NCBI GenBank assembly: GCA_009733575.1
Contig: ML769628.1
Location: 1-64,000, forward strand
Source: Gymnopus androsaceus JB14
Lineage: Eukaryota; Basidiomycota; Agaricomycetes; Agaricales; Omphalotaceae
DNA length: 64,000 nt
Direction: 5' to 3'
Positions 21,815 to 32,787 of the stretch are shown here, in pieces; the stretch's first letter is position 1; each line of letters starts with the position of its first letter. Made by a program: the position numbers and the translations under genes. Under the pieces are notes generated by a model. That model saw only the letters and a list, made by a program, of their open reading frames with translations. It searched no databases and had not been told where the DNA came from.

Positions 21815-24103
21815 TCACACTGCTCTCGACTCGTCTGTGTTGATAATTAACGTTGTAAAGAATCTGATCATCTCCAAAAACGACTCGATTGGCAAATCTA
21901 ATACATAAGAGAAAGTTGACAACGAATCAGCAATCGAGGCATAAATACACTCACTTTCGTCCACAGTATGTACGCCAGTAGGGATTCCCTCCGACGCTCC
22001 CGCATTGCGATGATTATAACGGAAAATCTGTCCCTCTGAGAGATCCCAATAGAATCTCGTATCAGTATTTCCCGATGGCATCCCCGGAGCTACCACAACG
22101 TTGTTGTTGCCTTCGAGTCCTCGATGAGCATTGTACGTTGCCTGGATGGTACCCGATAAAAGCTCGTAAGGTGCTGCCATAGGTCCAGATGTTGGTGTGG
22201 TTGGTGCAGGCTCAAGACTGCTATCGTATGCATCACTGAGGTAGAGACTACCATAGCTTGAAGCACTAGCACTGTCTGATACGATTTTTCCGAAAGAGGT
22301 GAACGTTCAAGTTGAACTTTTCCGCAAGGCCTTTGAGAGTGTTAGTGTCGCGTTCAATAACGTCTGCTACAGAGCTGAGTGTGGAAATACGATGATTCAC
22401 TACGGCGTTCGCCTGTTCTGGAAGTGCATTCGACTTGACACCTCCTTGGAATCAAGTCGATGGCCTGTGTCGTCCCGACGAGTGCAGCATTTGCTGGGTC
22501 CGTGAAAAGAATATCCCCTAGTCGTTTGAGCGCCTTTTTCGAATGTGTCGACTGTAGGATGGCTTTACGTAGATCTGAGGGGATGGTCTTGCCATGGCCG
22601 GCGTAGCACTGCAGCGTGCCGTAAAAGACAGAGTCTGTGCTCTACAACGAATACTAATTAATGGCCATTTTGGTAGGATATGATTTGAATAAACAGACCA
22701 TCTCGACGGGATAAGGGTGGTCTTCAAATTCGACCAGGAGTCGGGAGAGTATGCCGATAGTCTTGGAATCCATCAGAACGAGAAACGAAATCTTTAAAGC
22801 AGAATTCTACTTGCGGTATGACTTGGCGGAACACTAGAGTGGCCTCCCGGAGAAGCTACGTCTACTTGAAGGTCCAAGTAGCCTTTTTCGGCGACCCCGG
22901 GAGTAGCAAAGGTGATTCCATATTTCTCAGAAAACCCACCTGGGTTTCACAAAACAAGGAATCGGCCAAATTGCTGAATGGAAATAGAATATTAGACTGC
23001 AAACTTACCTCCTTCATCGACAATGAACGCAAATGCATTCCGCCCATAGATCCCTAGCATTGCCTTTCCGAGCTCTAAAGCTCCCTGAAGATTTGTTAGT
23101 CGGATCCAGCGGATTGGGCTGTAAAAGCAACCGACAAATCGACCAGAAGCCTCTTCATCGCATCCAAACGCGAGAACAAATGTGCGTTCTGGTTTAAAAC
23201 CATTTTCCAACATTATCTCAATGGCCGAACTTTAATAGGTTCAGTCGACTTTTTGACCGAAGCAAGTTAGAAAGACGAACAGAAGACCAATCAATCCCGA
23301 TTTGTCGTCGCTAGAGCCTCGTCCCCATACGCGTGTCCCTAATACGAGTAAGGGGTGATATATTCCAGAAATAGCACGGACATACCATCGAAATGTCCAG
23401 AGAAGGGAGGGAATGTCCAATCTTCTGTGGTTTTAGGATCAACAGGTACGACGTCTGTATGAGAAGCAAATAAGTACGCGTTTGAAGGTGTCATGGATGA
23501 AGATAATACCTTGATGAGCAGTCAGAAGAACAGGTTTGAGGGAAGAGTCCGTCCCAGTCCATTCATAAAGCAAGCCGTAGGTATTGACTTTGGTGAGAGA
23601 TAAAGTTGAACTGGCTAAAGTAGGTATGAGCGTTGGTTTCAAATCGAGCGACGAGTAATGACGTACACAAGTGGGAACGCATTGAAAAGGTACTCATGCA
23701 GCTGCCCAAACGTCTCCCATCGAGGATCTATGCCAATAAGATCCAGGTCGTCATAGGATTCAGTACTGTTAAAAGCAGCTGTAAATACGACGACAAGATA
23801 CAGGAGAAACGGCACTTGCGGTACTTTGATTGCGCCAGATAACCAATCCACTGCTCTGCTCTTAAACACGTCCGCACCAATGATTTCACCTATTGCTTTC
23901 CAGAGTGGGTTTGAAGGGACCAGGAGATCATATTGGGTGCATAGCTGTTCTTTCTGGTGATGATGAAGCGAATGAATGTTTATCGGAAGAGCATTTTGAA
24001 AGGTAGCAATCAGGCCCGCAAGAGCTAGTGTGAAGAAGAGCACGAGGCGACGAAGTACGCGTCGGTTTGGTGTTTTCTGCTGAATTGGGAGAAGACAAAG
24101 CAA
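21815..24103 (-). CDS. Vacuolar-type M20 Gly-Xaa carboxypeptidase (CPS1-like), two +1 shifts
   Basis: The family removes C-terminal residues from small peptides using two metal ions. The minus strand reads an N-terminal hydrophobic anchor (LVLFFTLALAGLIATFQ), AVDWLSGAIKVP, then LLTAHQDVVPVDP with the first metal His and Asp. Next come TRVWGRGSSDDKSGL (second Asp), FGCDEEASGRF (catalytic and metal Glu pair), VASPGGHSSVPPSHT and finally GNTDTRFYWDLS with IFRYNH. Stop at 21815. Introns are short, and two appear to be GC-AG (donors GCAAGT after KVP and after SHT). Near 22445-22451 and 22301 the reading frame jumps by one base while the protein match continues, which would truncate it. The true start ATG was not found; the limit at 24103 is the upstream end of the open frame. 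Confidence 0.75.
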
Positions 24104-24228
24104 AAGATGGTTCAGATTTACAGGGTGACATGAACGGTGATGATGATGATGGAACTGGAAGAAGAAGCGAAGCGGAAGAGCCGATTAGCAATCCGAGTTG
24201 CTATCATCTATTCTCATCACGAGAACTA

Positions 24229-24960
24229 TGGCAATGGCAGATCCGGACGCACTCAACGTCAATGAACCATCACTTGGTGAAGGTCGCGAAGTCCTGCGGA
24301 ACGTGAATAACTCGAATGGAGAGGAGAACGGTACTAGCCAACTTGAAGAACAGCGAGAAGACACCACGACGTATACAGTAATGATAAAACGACGACTCCG
24401 TGCTCATCTTATCCCCCTTTGAACGGTTCCGAAGATTATGTCTATGCGTCCGAATCAACTTATACATCTACTTCAAGGCCGATCCAACGAAATACGCTTG
24501 GTAGGACTCTTCCCCTTCGGACTTCGAATCCGATACCGAGATCTCATCTCCCTCCCACTTCCGAAAATTCTCCCAAGTAATCTCATGACTATTGACCCAA
24601 ACAGCGTTCTACTACTAGGTTGTTTTATCCGGCCGTTCTTATCCCTTGACCCACCCGCCAGTAACACCTCATTTTCCCTGGACTTTTGCCGGGACTTTAG
24701 ACATCTCGCGACGGAGCTCAGCTGCTCATCCTCTTCTTTGGGTTCCGCAGGTTCAATGCCGAAATTGCCAGGTGGAATAGAATAGCCCTTTTGAATGATG
24801 TGTTCAAATAGAGTATCTAAAATGAAATTGCCCAAACAGTCCAGCCTCATTAAAACTCTCTCCTGCGCCCTGGAACTCACCATTAATATTCCGACCAGTC
24901 CAACCCCTCATCCTGTACATTCTATCTCTCTAGTATCATGATTCCAAATTTCCCCGTAAT
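24229..24960 (+). CDS. Possible Ser/Thr-rich hypothetical protein
   Basis: ATG 24229 opens MAMADPDALNVNEPSLGEG, a plausible polar N-terminus divergent from the M20 gene. After about 50 codons the same style of low-complexity coding (TPCSSYPPLNGSEDY, STSRPIQRNTLGRT) continues in another frame up to a donor-like GTAATC near 24577. An acceptor and a hydrophobic stretch (VLLLGCFIRPFLSLDPP) follow. The frame join near 24380 is unresolved and no family is recognised. The opposite strand is also open for 136 codons at 24473-24883, so even the strand is uncertain. Confidence 0.25.
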
Positions 24961-25127
24961 GGTAAGATGTTTCTTTTGCTTATCTTACGACGATTCGCCC
25001 CCAGGGCCAGGACTTAACGCTATCAAGTCTTACTCCCGCCTCCGAATTCCAATGGACATCATACTTGGTCTCCATGTCTCCTTTCTACTCATAGCGTACG
25101 AAATTATATGAAAACGCAATTCAAAAA

Positions 25128-28100
25128 CTATTCTACCGCAGTATGTTCACTGCTCTCGTCCAAAGTTAATGTTGTTGTTGTTCCTTTCTCGACTTTTTCT
25201 TCTATTTTACTCGGTTGTAAAATTTCCAACAGTGAATTCATACAATTCACCAAGTTATAGGCTTTGAGGTCGATAACACCGGCAAGAAGCATTCCAATAC
25301 GAGTCATCATTTCGGTTAAAGCCTCTGTGAAGATACAATGAAAATGTTAGCATTTGGATCCAAGAGCATCATCGCATCGATGGTTCGAGTGCAACTTACG
25401 TCGAAGATTGATTAGCGGAGGGTCAAGATCTTTTTTTTCCGAGCTGGGCAGATTCTTGCACGCCCTTTCAAGAGTTCCAACGAGCAATATTGTCTGTAAA
25501 AGAGCATAGTTGAGAAGTGATCTATGACCTGAAAACACTCACGCCGTTTCTCACCTCTTTCAAAGCTTCTGCGAGAGTTCTCTGTTGACCATTGCTTGTA
25601 GGAACAGCATCGGTATTTTGCAATCGAAATTGAAAGTTCATTTGGCTTTCCTCCTCCACGATGTTGTTGATGAGCTGCAACAGTTGGAATATTAACTCGA
25701 TTGTGTTACCAGTACTTAAACTGCTCGGTGAATAACTGCCCACGTACCTGGTTCACCATACCAGACGCCATTTCTGTGAGATTTTGCTCTTGCAGAACAA
25801 TTGCTACTTGTCAACCAAAACCGTCTCAAAATATCCGCATGTCTTTGCTCACCTGGTACATTTCCGTTGATGCTGATACCGCCATGATCTTGATTACTGC
25901 TGGCCGAGTCCTCAGCGCTTTGCAGAATTTGGAGCGTCTCCCTTATTTTATCTTTGACTTCCTGTAAATATGACTTGGCTTGTTGAACAAGCTCATTCAG
26001 GCCCGGGCGTGTAGGGCCTCCTTTTCCGATAAGCCCCATCCGCTCAATGACCTGAAACGGTGTAAATGATCAGCTTTTCCAATGATTTAGCGCAGTATTA
26101 TCGACTTACGCTGCAATTACTTTCACAAAGCGGAAGGATATGAGCATTAGTATCGGTAATGCTTCTCGAAAGATGCTGTTGGATTTTGGCTATTATGACT
26201 GATGAAAAGTTGTCTTGAAGGAAGGCAGTGAAGGCGACTTCAGAGGTTGGAGAGTAAGATGCAGGGGCCTTAGCAAATTGCTGTCGATGGTCATGAGATG
26301 GATGGGCAACAAGTGAAGGCGACTTCTGGACATAAAGCAGAAAGTTGAGAGGTAAATAAAGCCTCTCCATCCAACCTTCCAAATCGTATTGTTGGATGTT
26401 TTCCTTGCCAGCATGACAGAGCTTCTGTAGTTCGCATACGGTTTTCATGTAATGCATGAACTTGAAGCTCTGCGCAGCCTGAGCACAAATCGACCACCAT
26501 ACCCACACAGGTGCATGAACCTTGCCTTTTTCATTGTAGTTTTTGACAATGAATTCAAAGACTTTATGTGGTTCGAGGACCGTAGGCGTTTGCCCTGTTT
26601 GAGTGAGTTGAGAATAACAACCAGAAGCGGCGATGTCCAGTATAGTATTAAAATTCCAAGTTTTGATTGATGACCCCCAGATTTCACCAATAATGGCGGG
26701 GGCAGATGGAACCATACGGAGGATGTCTTCAAGTCGCTCCCGCTCGTTCTTCTTCAGTTTCGCTGAAGTTGCGCGAATGCGGGAAGTTATCCTCGTAAAG
26801 TGTTCCGTCTGTGTCACTACCGCCGACTCTTTCTTCAGTTGTTTTCGAGTGTCTTCAACGATGGGCTTTACAGAAGGATTTGACATATTGCTAGCAAGCC
26901 ACGACAATGCGTTGTCAGACTGGGGTTCCAGGTCATCAACCACAGTTTTCCGCTCTAGATCAGCAAAATTATTTGCATGGTCGAACACCGCTGCAAACAA
27001 TGTGTAAAGGGCTTCTGACCATGGGGTGCGAAAAGGGGATTTGGCAGCTGGGCTCAAGGATAATATGTAGGTAGTCGCTTGTAGCAAGACTACAAGACAA
27101 ATCATTACCCAGCCAAGAGGGCGGATAAGGGGAAATATAAAGACTATGAGACCTATGAAGAACAAGAAGAGGGATAGATGTAGAGTGAGGTGCAGCATGC
27201 CAATGATAAAAGGCACGCTAAAGGTTTGAAAGTTGTTGTAGCGGAATTGCCGAATACATGCACGTTCCTGAGCGGAACCAGGTATGAAGGAGGAGTATTG
27301 TCCTACCCAATGTTTAGCAAGGACGGCATTAAACGCAGTAGTGAGACTGAGAATTAGGCTGGTGAACCAAAGGCCATTCACCCACTTGTCAGAAAGAGCT
27401 GCACTGAATGATGTATCAGCAGGTTGGATTGAAGCGTGGGATGTTCCATTTGCCTGTGCACGTTGCAGCGCAACCAATTCCATCAAAATGGCGTTCGATG
27501 CTGTAGCTGGGTTCTGGGAGAGTGCCTGTGATGTCTGTGCCACAAAAGTCGTCAGAACAGCGGAGAAAAGAGTGGCCTAGACCGTCAGATTAGCATCATG
27601 ATGGTCTCCAATGCTCGAAGAAACAGCACAAACAAAGAGTAGAAGAATATCTAAGTTTGTCGAGGCTTCATTAACCATTGCTGCGTCAAAAATCCTGCTC
27701 TCTTCGTTGTAGATGTGCCAGACAGGTGCGTCAGAGTCTGCCTTCGTATGTAAGTAAGATTTATCGATTGGGTTCTTCTTCTCGTAGTTCACGGACTGTT
27801 CTGGAAAATACAATAAGATGATCAGTTCTTCCATTCATTTTTTTCTCAACACACTAACTTCCGTGTCTACGGACAGCCTGCTGCATGCTCCCAGCCAAGT
27901 TGTGAAGTCGAAAAAGCCCCCAAACGTTCTGGAGGCGGCGCATTCGAATGCCTTCATCTATGTCAGCAACATCTCTTACGGATGATGCTGTAGCTGGTTT
28001 TTGTTCATCAGTGGCACCTATGCCAGGGTTGGAAGAAAAAGATGAGATGGGCTGCAGTGGAATGGAATCGGATTGGATTTGAGAAGGCGCAGCATTTGTA

Positions 28101-28159
28101 GTAACTTGACCCTCTTCAGTGCAGGGCGCTGCACTCCAAGAGTTAGAGGACATTGTCAT
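25128..28159 (-). CDS. DUF6535-domain membrane protein
   Basis: The gene starts at ATG 28159 (MTMSSNSWSAAP) and ends at TAG 25128. Exon 2 reads DSDAPVWHIYNEESRIFDAA, exon 3 begins ATLFSAVLTTFVAQTSQALS. It continues without a stop for about 480 codons, with at least three membrane segments (WFTSLILSLTTAFNAVLAKHW, FIIGMLHLTLHLSLFLFFIG, LGWVMICLVVLLQATTYIL; first shown here only in part). This architecture, a short polar lead, a four-helix DUF6535 region and a long helical cytosolic tail, is characteristic of a large Agaricomycete family of unknown function. The C-terminal exons at 25310-26040 (LVQQAKSYLQEVKDKIRETL) are coiled-coil-like. All junctions examined keep phase. It is divergent from the gene at 28418 across a short ATCT-repeat promoter region. 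Confidence 0.75.
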
Positions 28160-28286
28160 ACCGAGGAAGTGGAAAATAACTGGGACGTCTGCAGATTGTA
28201 TGCGTTGTGTGTTAAATCAATACCATTGTTCACACAACTTGAACACATTGCCAGCATCCCCATCGCCTCCGGCAGTTCCGAAGACG

Positions 28287-28380
28287 GGATCTATCTATCT
28301 ATCTATGTATCTATGTATCTATGTATCTATCGATCTATCTATCTATCTATCTATCTTTATCTATTTATCTATCTATCTAT
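28287..28380. repeat. ATCT tetranucleotide microsatellite
   Basis: About 20 ATCT/ATGT units, slightly interrupted, in the 258-bp space between the divergent genes at 28159 and 28418. Confidence 0.9.
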
Positions 28381-28417
28381 ATAAGTGCTTGACTCTTTAG
28401 TGCAACCCACTACAACA

Positions 28418-29521
28418 ATGGCTGGACCACTTTTGCGCTCGTAAGTGTTGCCAGCGGTAGAAGAAGACTGCAGTCTCATGATTTTATCCACAGGCTGCCT
28501 CTTTTACTGTTTACCCTGGCGTTTAATGTCCATTCGTTCTTAGCTGCACCTGTCGAGCGGGTTGATAATTTAAACCAACTTCAAGGATTCAAGCTCGGTC
28601 TTGATTCTTCCAATCTGCCAGTGACTATTGAACTTGAAAAGTCTCCACTTTTTCAAGAATCCAGTGATGTCCAGGTTGTGGTGGGAGCACATAGCGTTCT
28701 CACTCACAATGCAGCTGTTGCAATTTTAAAGAATCTTACTGCAACAATGATTACGACGTTAGTTTTCCACCTAAGTATTGACTAGCACTTATAACTTCAT
28801 TTCAAATAGGAATAATGCGCTTGACTCACGACATGAAACCTACCGACGGTATGTGTAACTCTTGCTCAACCTTATTATACGTTTGCTTATTGGAATGAAA
28901 GGCAAGTTGGTTTAGAGGATTTGGGTGACCCGTTGGCGGACCCGGCACCAGTGCCGCGCCCGGTGGATCCGGACCCGGCGCCAGTGCCGCACCCGGTGGA
29001 TCCGGACCGGCGCCAGTGCCGCACCCGGTGGATCCGGACCCGGCGCCAGTGCCGCGCCCGGTGGACCCGGCGCCCATTACTGGGAGCGCTCCCGCCGCTC
29101 CCCCCGTGGGTGCGGGTGGGAGAGGTGGAACTGCGGGCGCAGATGACCCAGATGATGACGATCCTCACTCAGAGGGTGGAGGCGGGGATGAACAAGGAAG
29201 TAGTAAACCTTCACCGGGTGGTGGGGGATTATCGTCCAAGTAAGTATGTCTAAAATGATCTAGACTCGAACCACTCCCTGCTGCAGAGACATGGTGTGCG
29301 GAATCCGCTATGCTAAAGTCTTTACACGGGTGACTGGTTTAAGTCTAAAAATGATCCTGCATTCCTCTGACAATCACGTCGTTCTTCTTAGAAACAAACT
29401 CGGAATCGGTCTTGGAGTAACTCTAGGACTTGGAATTCCACTGTTGATCATCCTAATCTATTGGTGTTATCACAAAAGTAAGAGACATGGGACCGGACTG
29501 GTGCTTCATTCCCCTCTCTAA
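28418..29521 (+). CDS. Single-pass membrane protein with Pro-rich tandem repeats
   Basis: Exons 28418-28440, 28494-28757, 28810-28848 and 28902-about 29239 join in phase, then an intron with donor GTAAGT leads to the last exon near 29392. The N-terminus (LPLLLFTLAFNVHSFLAAP) is a signal peptide. An extracellular stretch and a tandem of PAPVPRPVDPD-type 11-residue units follow, then an Asp/Gly-rich stretch. A transmembrane helix (LGIGLGVTLGLGIPLLIILI) with a short basic tail ends at TAA/TAG near 29521. The third of four 33-bp repeat units is one base short (GACCGG instead of GACCCGG near 29009). Reading straight through therefore leaves the frame that leads to the membrane helix. Cell-surface role inferred; family not recognised. 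Confidence 0.6.
28942..29073 (+). repeat. 33-bp tandem repeat, four units
   Basis: Units start CCGGCGCCAGTGCCGC and end GTGGATCCGGAC; they encode PAPVPxPVDPD. One unit has 32 bp. Very GC-rich compared with the surroundings. Confidence 0.85.
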
Positions 29522-29994
29522 CATCTACCTATACCCATATACACATTCCTTTTTTCTTTTCCCCTCTTCTCAAGTTCGCCTACCTGTCGCGCCTCACACG
29601 CTTCGATACGCGTATGATTTGCGACAAGTTCTTCGGACTTGACGAAACGGACACTTTACTTACAGTTTACTTACTTAATACATAAACCCCGAACGACCTA
29701 CTTATTTACAGAGTCTCGATCTCGCCAAGACTCGAGATATTACCGACTTGAATGTTATACGCCGGCTTGTCAGAAGCTCGACGTTTTTGTGTATATACGA
29801 ACGCTACCTACGAAGATACAACGATTTCTTTCTAACCCCCAATTTACTTGTGTACTCAGTGAACTGGCACCTGAGGTTGCCCCGTCTAACTCGAAGCTCG
29901 TTTCTCGCACATGGCACGAGACTAAGCTTTACACTTTACTGCAATGTCCACACAATGATAATTGATGAGCCTCTCGCGACTAGATTACCTCGTA
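29522..29994. other. Intergenic, no gene seen
   Basis: Two overlapping plus-strand frames of about 100 codons show no family resemblance. Confidence 0.4.
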
Positions 29995-30205
29995 AATAAT
30001 CTAATCATCTCCAAAAATGACTATTGGAAGATCCATAATAATCAGACTCGGAGCACACAAGAGAAATCGAGGACGAATCAATGATTAATCGAGGCATACT
30101 GCGAAAAAATCCACTCACTTCTATTCACAACATGTACACCTGCTGGAACCCCCCACGACGCTCCTGCATTGCGATGATTAAATGGAGAATTTGTCACACC
30201 TGTCA
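29995..30205 (-). pseudogene. Fragment of a second M20 peptidase gene
   Basis: About 200 bp closely resemble the 3' part of the M20 gene at 21850-22040. Shared features are AATCTRATCATCTCCAAAAA, the intron/exon stretch ending ATCGAGGCAT, and GCATTGCGATGATTA. The similarity stops abruptly near 30200. No catalytic residues are included, so this is a truncated copy. Confidence 0.65.
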
Positions 30206-30923
30206 CCGAGTCAGCCTTCCTGCAAATTCCATCAGTGGGTGATCCCATTTATCTGAGGTCAAAGATAATTCTTGGATTGTGCGACCGCACGAAAATTGGT
30301 TGGCTCGTATGGGGAGAAGACTTAGACTTGGGATACCTGAGGATCTCCGAACGTTATTCTTAAACAGAATTGCGGTAGTTCGAGCTGTTATGTTTGACGA
30401 CAACGCGATTACCCTGCTAAAGAAGTGCGTAAAGTTAACTGCCAAGAGTCTCTCGGGCTGTAGTCGGTTTACTTGAGGGTCATTTCAGCTCGGATGGTTA
30501 GTGAGACGACATGGACCGACTTTGTTTTTTTAATCTTATTTCCAGCTCTGCATGTATTTTAGTGTCTCTGCATTGGCCCTGTCGCTGATTGCGCTGTGTA
30601 ATTTATTCTATCACTTCTTTGGTTCAGACTTCTTCACCTACTTTTTTATACTCCCTCTCCGTAACCTGCTTGACAATGACGTTGGTGGATGGACGAACAG
30701 ACCTCGCTACCACTCGAATCCTACAATGAATCTTCCTTCGGCAATAAGTTAGTTCATGAAGAAGCTGATGGACGAACAAACCAACCTCGCTAGCATTTTC
30801 CTCTTCACTGTCAGATGTGGTCTCATCTTCACTAACCTCCATAGAATCCTGCCCCTGTTTCAACTTCTTCAGTCTAGGATTTTCAGCTGTGTCTCCAGAC
30901 CTCTTAGTCTTTCCTTTCTGCAT
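30206..30923. other. Intergenic; possible small Lys-rich frame on minus strand
   Basis: The minus-strand frame 30624-30923 starts KGKTKRSGDTAENPRLKKLK and is rich in K, D and E, directly downstream of the stop of the next gene. It may be a 3' extension by an alternative splice rather than a separate gene. Confidence 0.3.
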
Positions 30924-32497
30924 CTAATGTAGGAACACCGGGTTTTCGAATGTGCCTCGTGTAAATGCAGATCGTAAACGATGGAATTCCTCGCTCAGAT
31001 TCAGCTCTTCCTTGTCTTGAATCAAATGATCTGCAAAATTGTAAAGCCAAACAAGGAATTGTAGTCCTCCTTGCAACGTCGAGATATCGATCTTTCTTTC
31101 AGCGTATTGAACCTGGAACAAAGCTTTCAATTGGTCTCATTCCGCTGTCTATGGACTGGGTTTGCTTACCCTATTTTCGTGTTGGTACATGTATATTATC
31201 TTAGCCATGAACCTCTGATCGATGTAGATGAGGAAAAGAGACCAGTCCGGATTTTTCTTAGCTATCAAGCGCAGTATCGAAACTCCTTGAAGAATTAAGC
31301 GAACTAGACCGTCGGCGCTCTTGGATTCGGAGAAGATCTCCGACAACAGGCACGGTTCCGGGTATACATCCTTCCAAAGCGAAAAGTCATTGCGGGGAAT
31401 GTATGATTGCGGTTCCTCTTTCATGAGCACTACCAGGTTGAGGCTTCCAGGCCAAGGCGCCGTAGAACTATGTCATAAAGTAGGTGAGTTTTGTAGGGCG
31501 AGATCTTGAAAAAGTACTCACGGAACAGTTACAATGTTTTCATTCTCTTTGCATACGTGCGTCCCAAAATCCCCCAGGTATTGAATCAAAGCAGCAGACT
31601 GGAGGCCTATCTCTGTCGAGTTGAGCTGGGTTGAGATACGATGCAATTGCATGAAGGTATGTTGTAATTCATGAGGACCTGATACAGGGTCCTGGTTAGC
31701 GGCGACAATGAGCTCATCCAGCCGAAGATTTTTGTATGCTGCGCCTAGGCGTTGAACGTCCTTTATTTGCATTTAAATTCAAGATGCTTCATGGGACAAG
31801 GTGAGCTATGAAATCGCACCTCCTGCTTCCATTTCCTCGGAATCACATTTTGTCCCACTTCGCCTTGAATGGGTCGGGTATTTCTTCTGGAAAAACGCTG
31901 TCGATGCGATTGCGCCCGATGTCAACCTCATTCCACGAGGCTGCTGAATTTGTTTCGGTACTGCTTAGAGTTATAAAGGTTGATGCCAACTCCGGGTCAT
32001 TTCGCTGCTCTTCCCAACCTCTGTCGTCTACTCCCTGTTAGTGATAATTCGCCAATCTGTGTGTGCATATCATGCTCACCTATATCCATCTGTACAAACA
32101 AAGCGGACAGAGCTTCTGTTTTCATGTAATCTTCTATGAGGTACGAGACAGGTTGGATGAGAACTCCAAAATGGGGTTCCATAGGCCCAGATACATTCCC
32201 GAACATAAACCGATTTTTGAATGTTTCTTTAGCTGCAGATATGGCAATCGAAGTATGAGCATCCGGGACCTGGACGTTTTGCGGCTCAAGAGCGTTTTTA
32301 GCGGCCTGATGGACCAAACGATACACCGTATCACAAGTCATTTTTGAATTAAGAATGAGCCCAGTAGGGAATTGCTGTAGGTGTATAGAGCGTTGATTCA
32401 AAAAGAAGAGAAGCGTGGCGAATTCAGAAGGGTGAGCCATTTCGATTTCAGGAATAAGAGCTAAGACAAAGCTCGAAGAGCTATGTTTCTGAGTCAA
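30924..32497 (-). CDS. Unrecognised conserved-looking protein
   Basis: The minus strand opens near 32497 (TQKHSSSSFVLALIPEIEMA) and stays open for about 160 codons to a donor near 32080. It continues through an exon around 32030-31840 (GWEEQRNDPELASTFITLSS). A further exon at 31772-31520 ends TVP before GTGAGT. Then comes an exon reading MKEEPQSYIPRNDFSLWKDV and a last exon ending FENPVFLH at TAG 30924. The phase between the first two exons is not resolved. The composition is soluble and helical, with no signal peptide, membrane segment or known motif. Function unknown. Confidence 0.45.
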
Positions 32498-32787
32498 TAG
32501 GGGACATTCCCACCACCAAAGCCTTCATTCCGCAGCTTGTGCGCGTAATTTTTCAGACTTGGAACTTGAAGTTGTTTGAAGCTTGAAGCTTGAAGAAGCG
32601 TAACGCAAATCGAATCTGAAAATAAATTTTGAAGGAGTGGAAGCTCCCAAGTTCCGAGAAGGCGCAGATGCGCAGTTGCTCCAATCACACAATGACGCAG
32701 CATTGAAAACCTTCACGCTATGACCACTGCGCCGATGAAAGACCAAATTGAATCCTTTTTCTCTTCCTTCACCTTTAATTTTCTACA

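Noticed and set aside
28826..29168. GC-rich Gly/Ser minus-strand ORFs
   Set aside because: They are shadows of the 33-bp repeat; the plus strand has signal peptide, introns in phase and a membrane helix.
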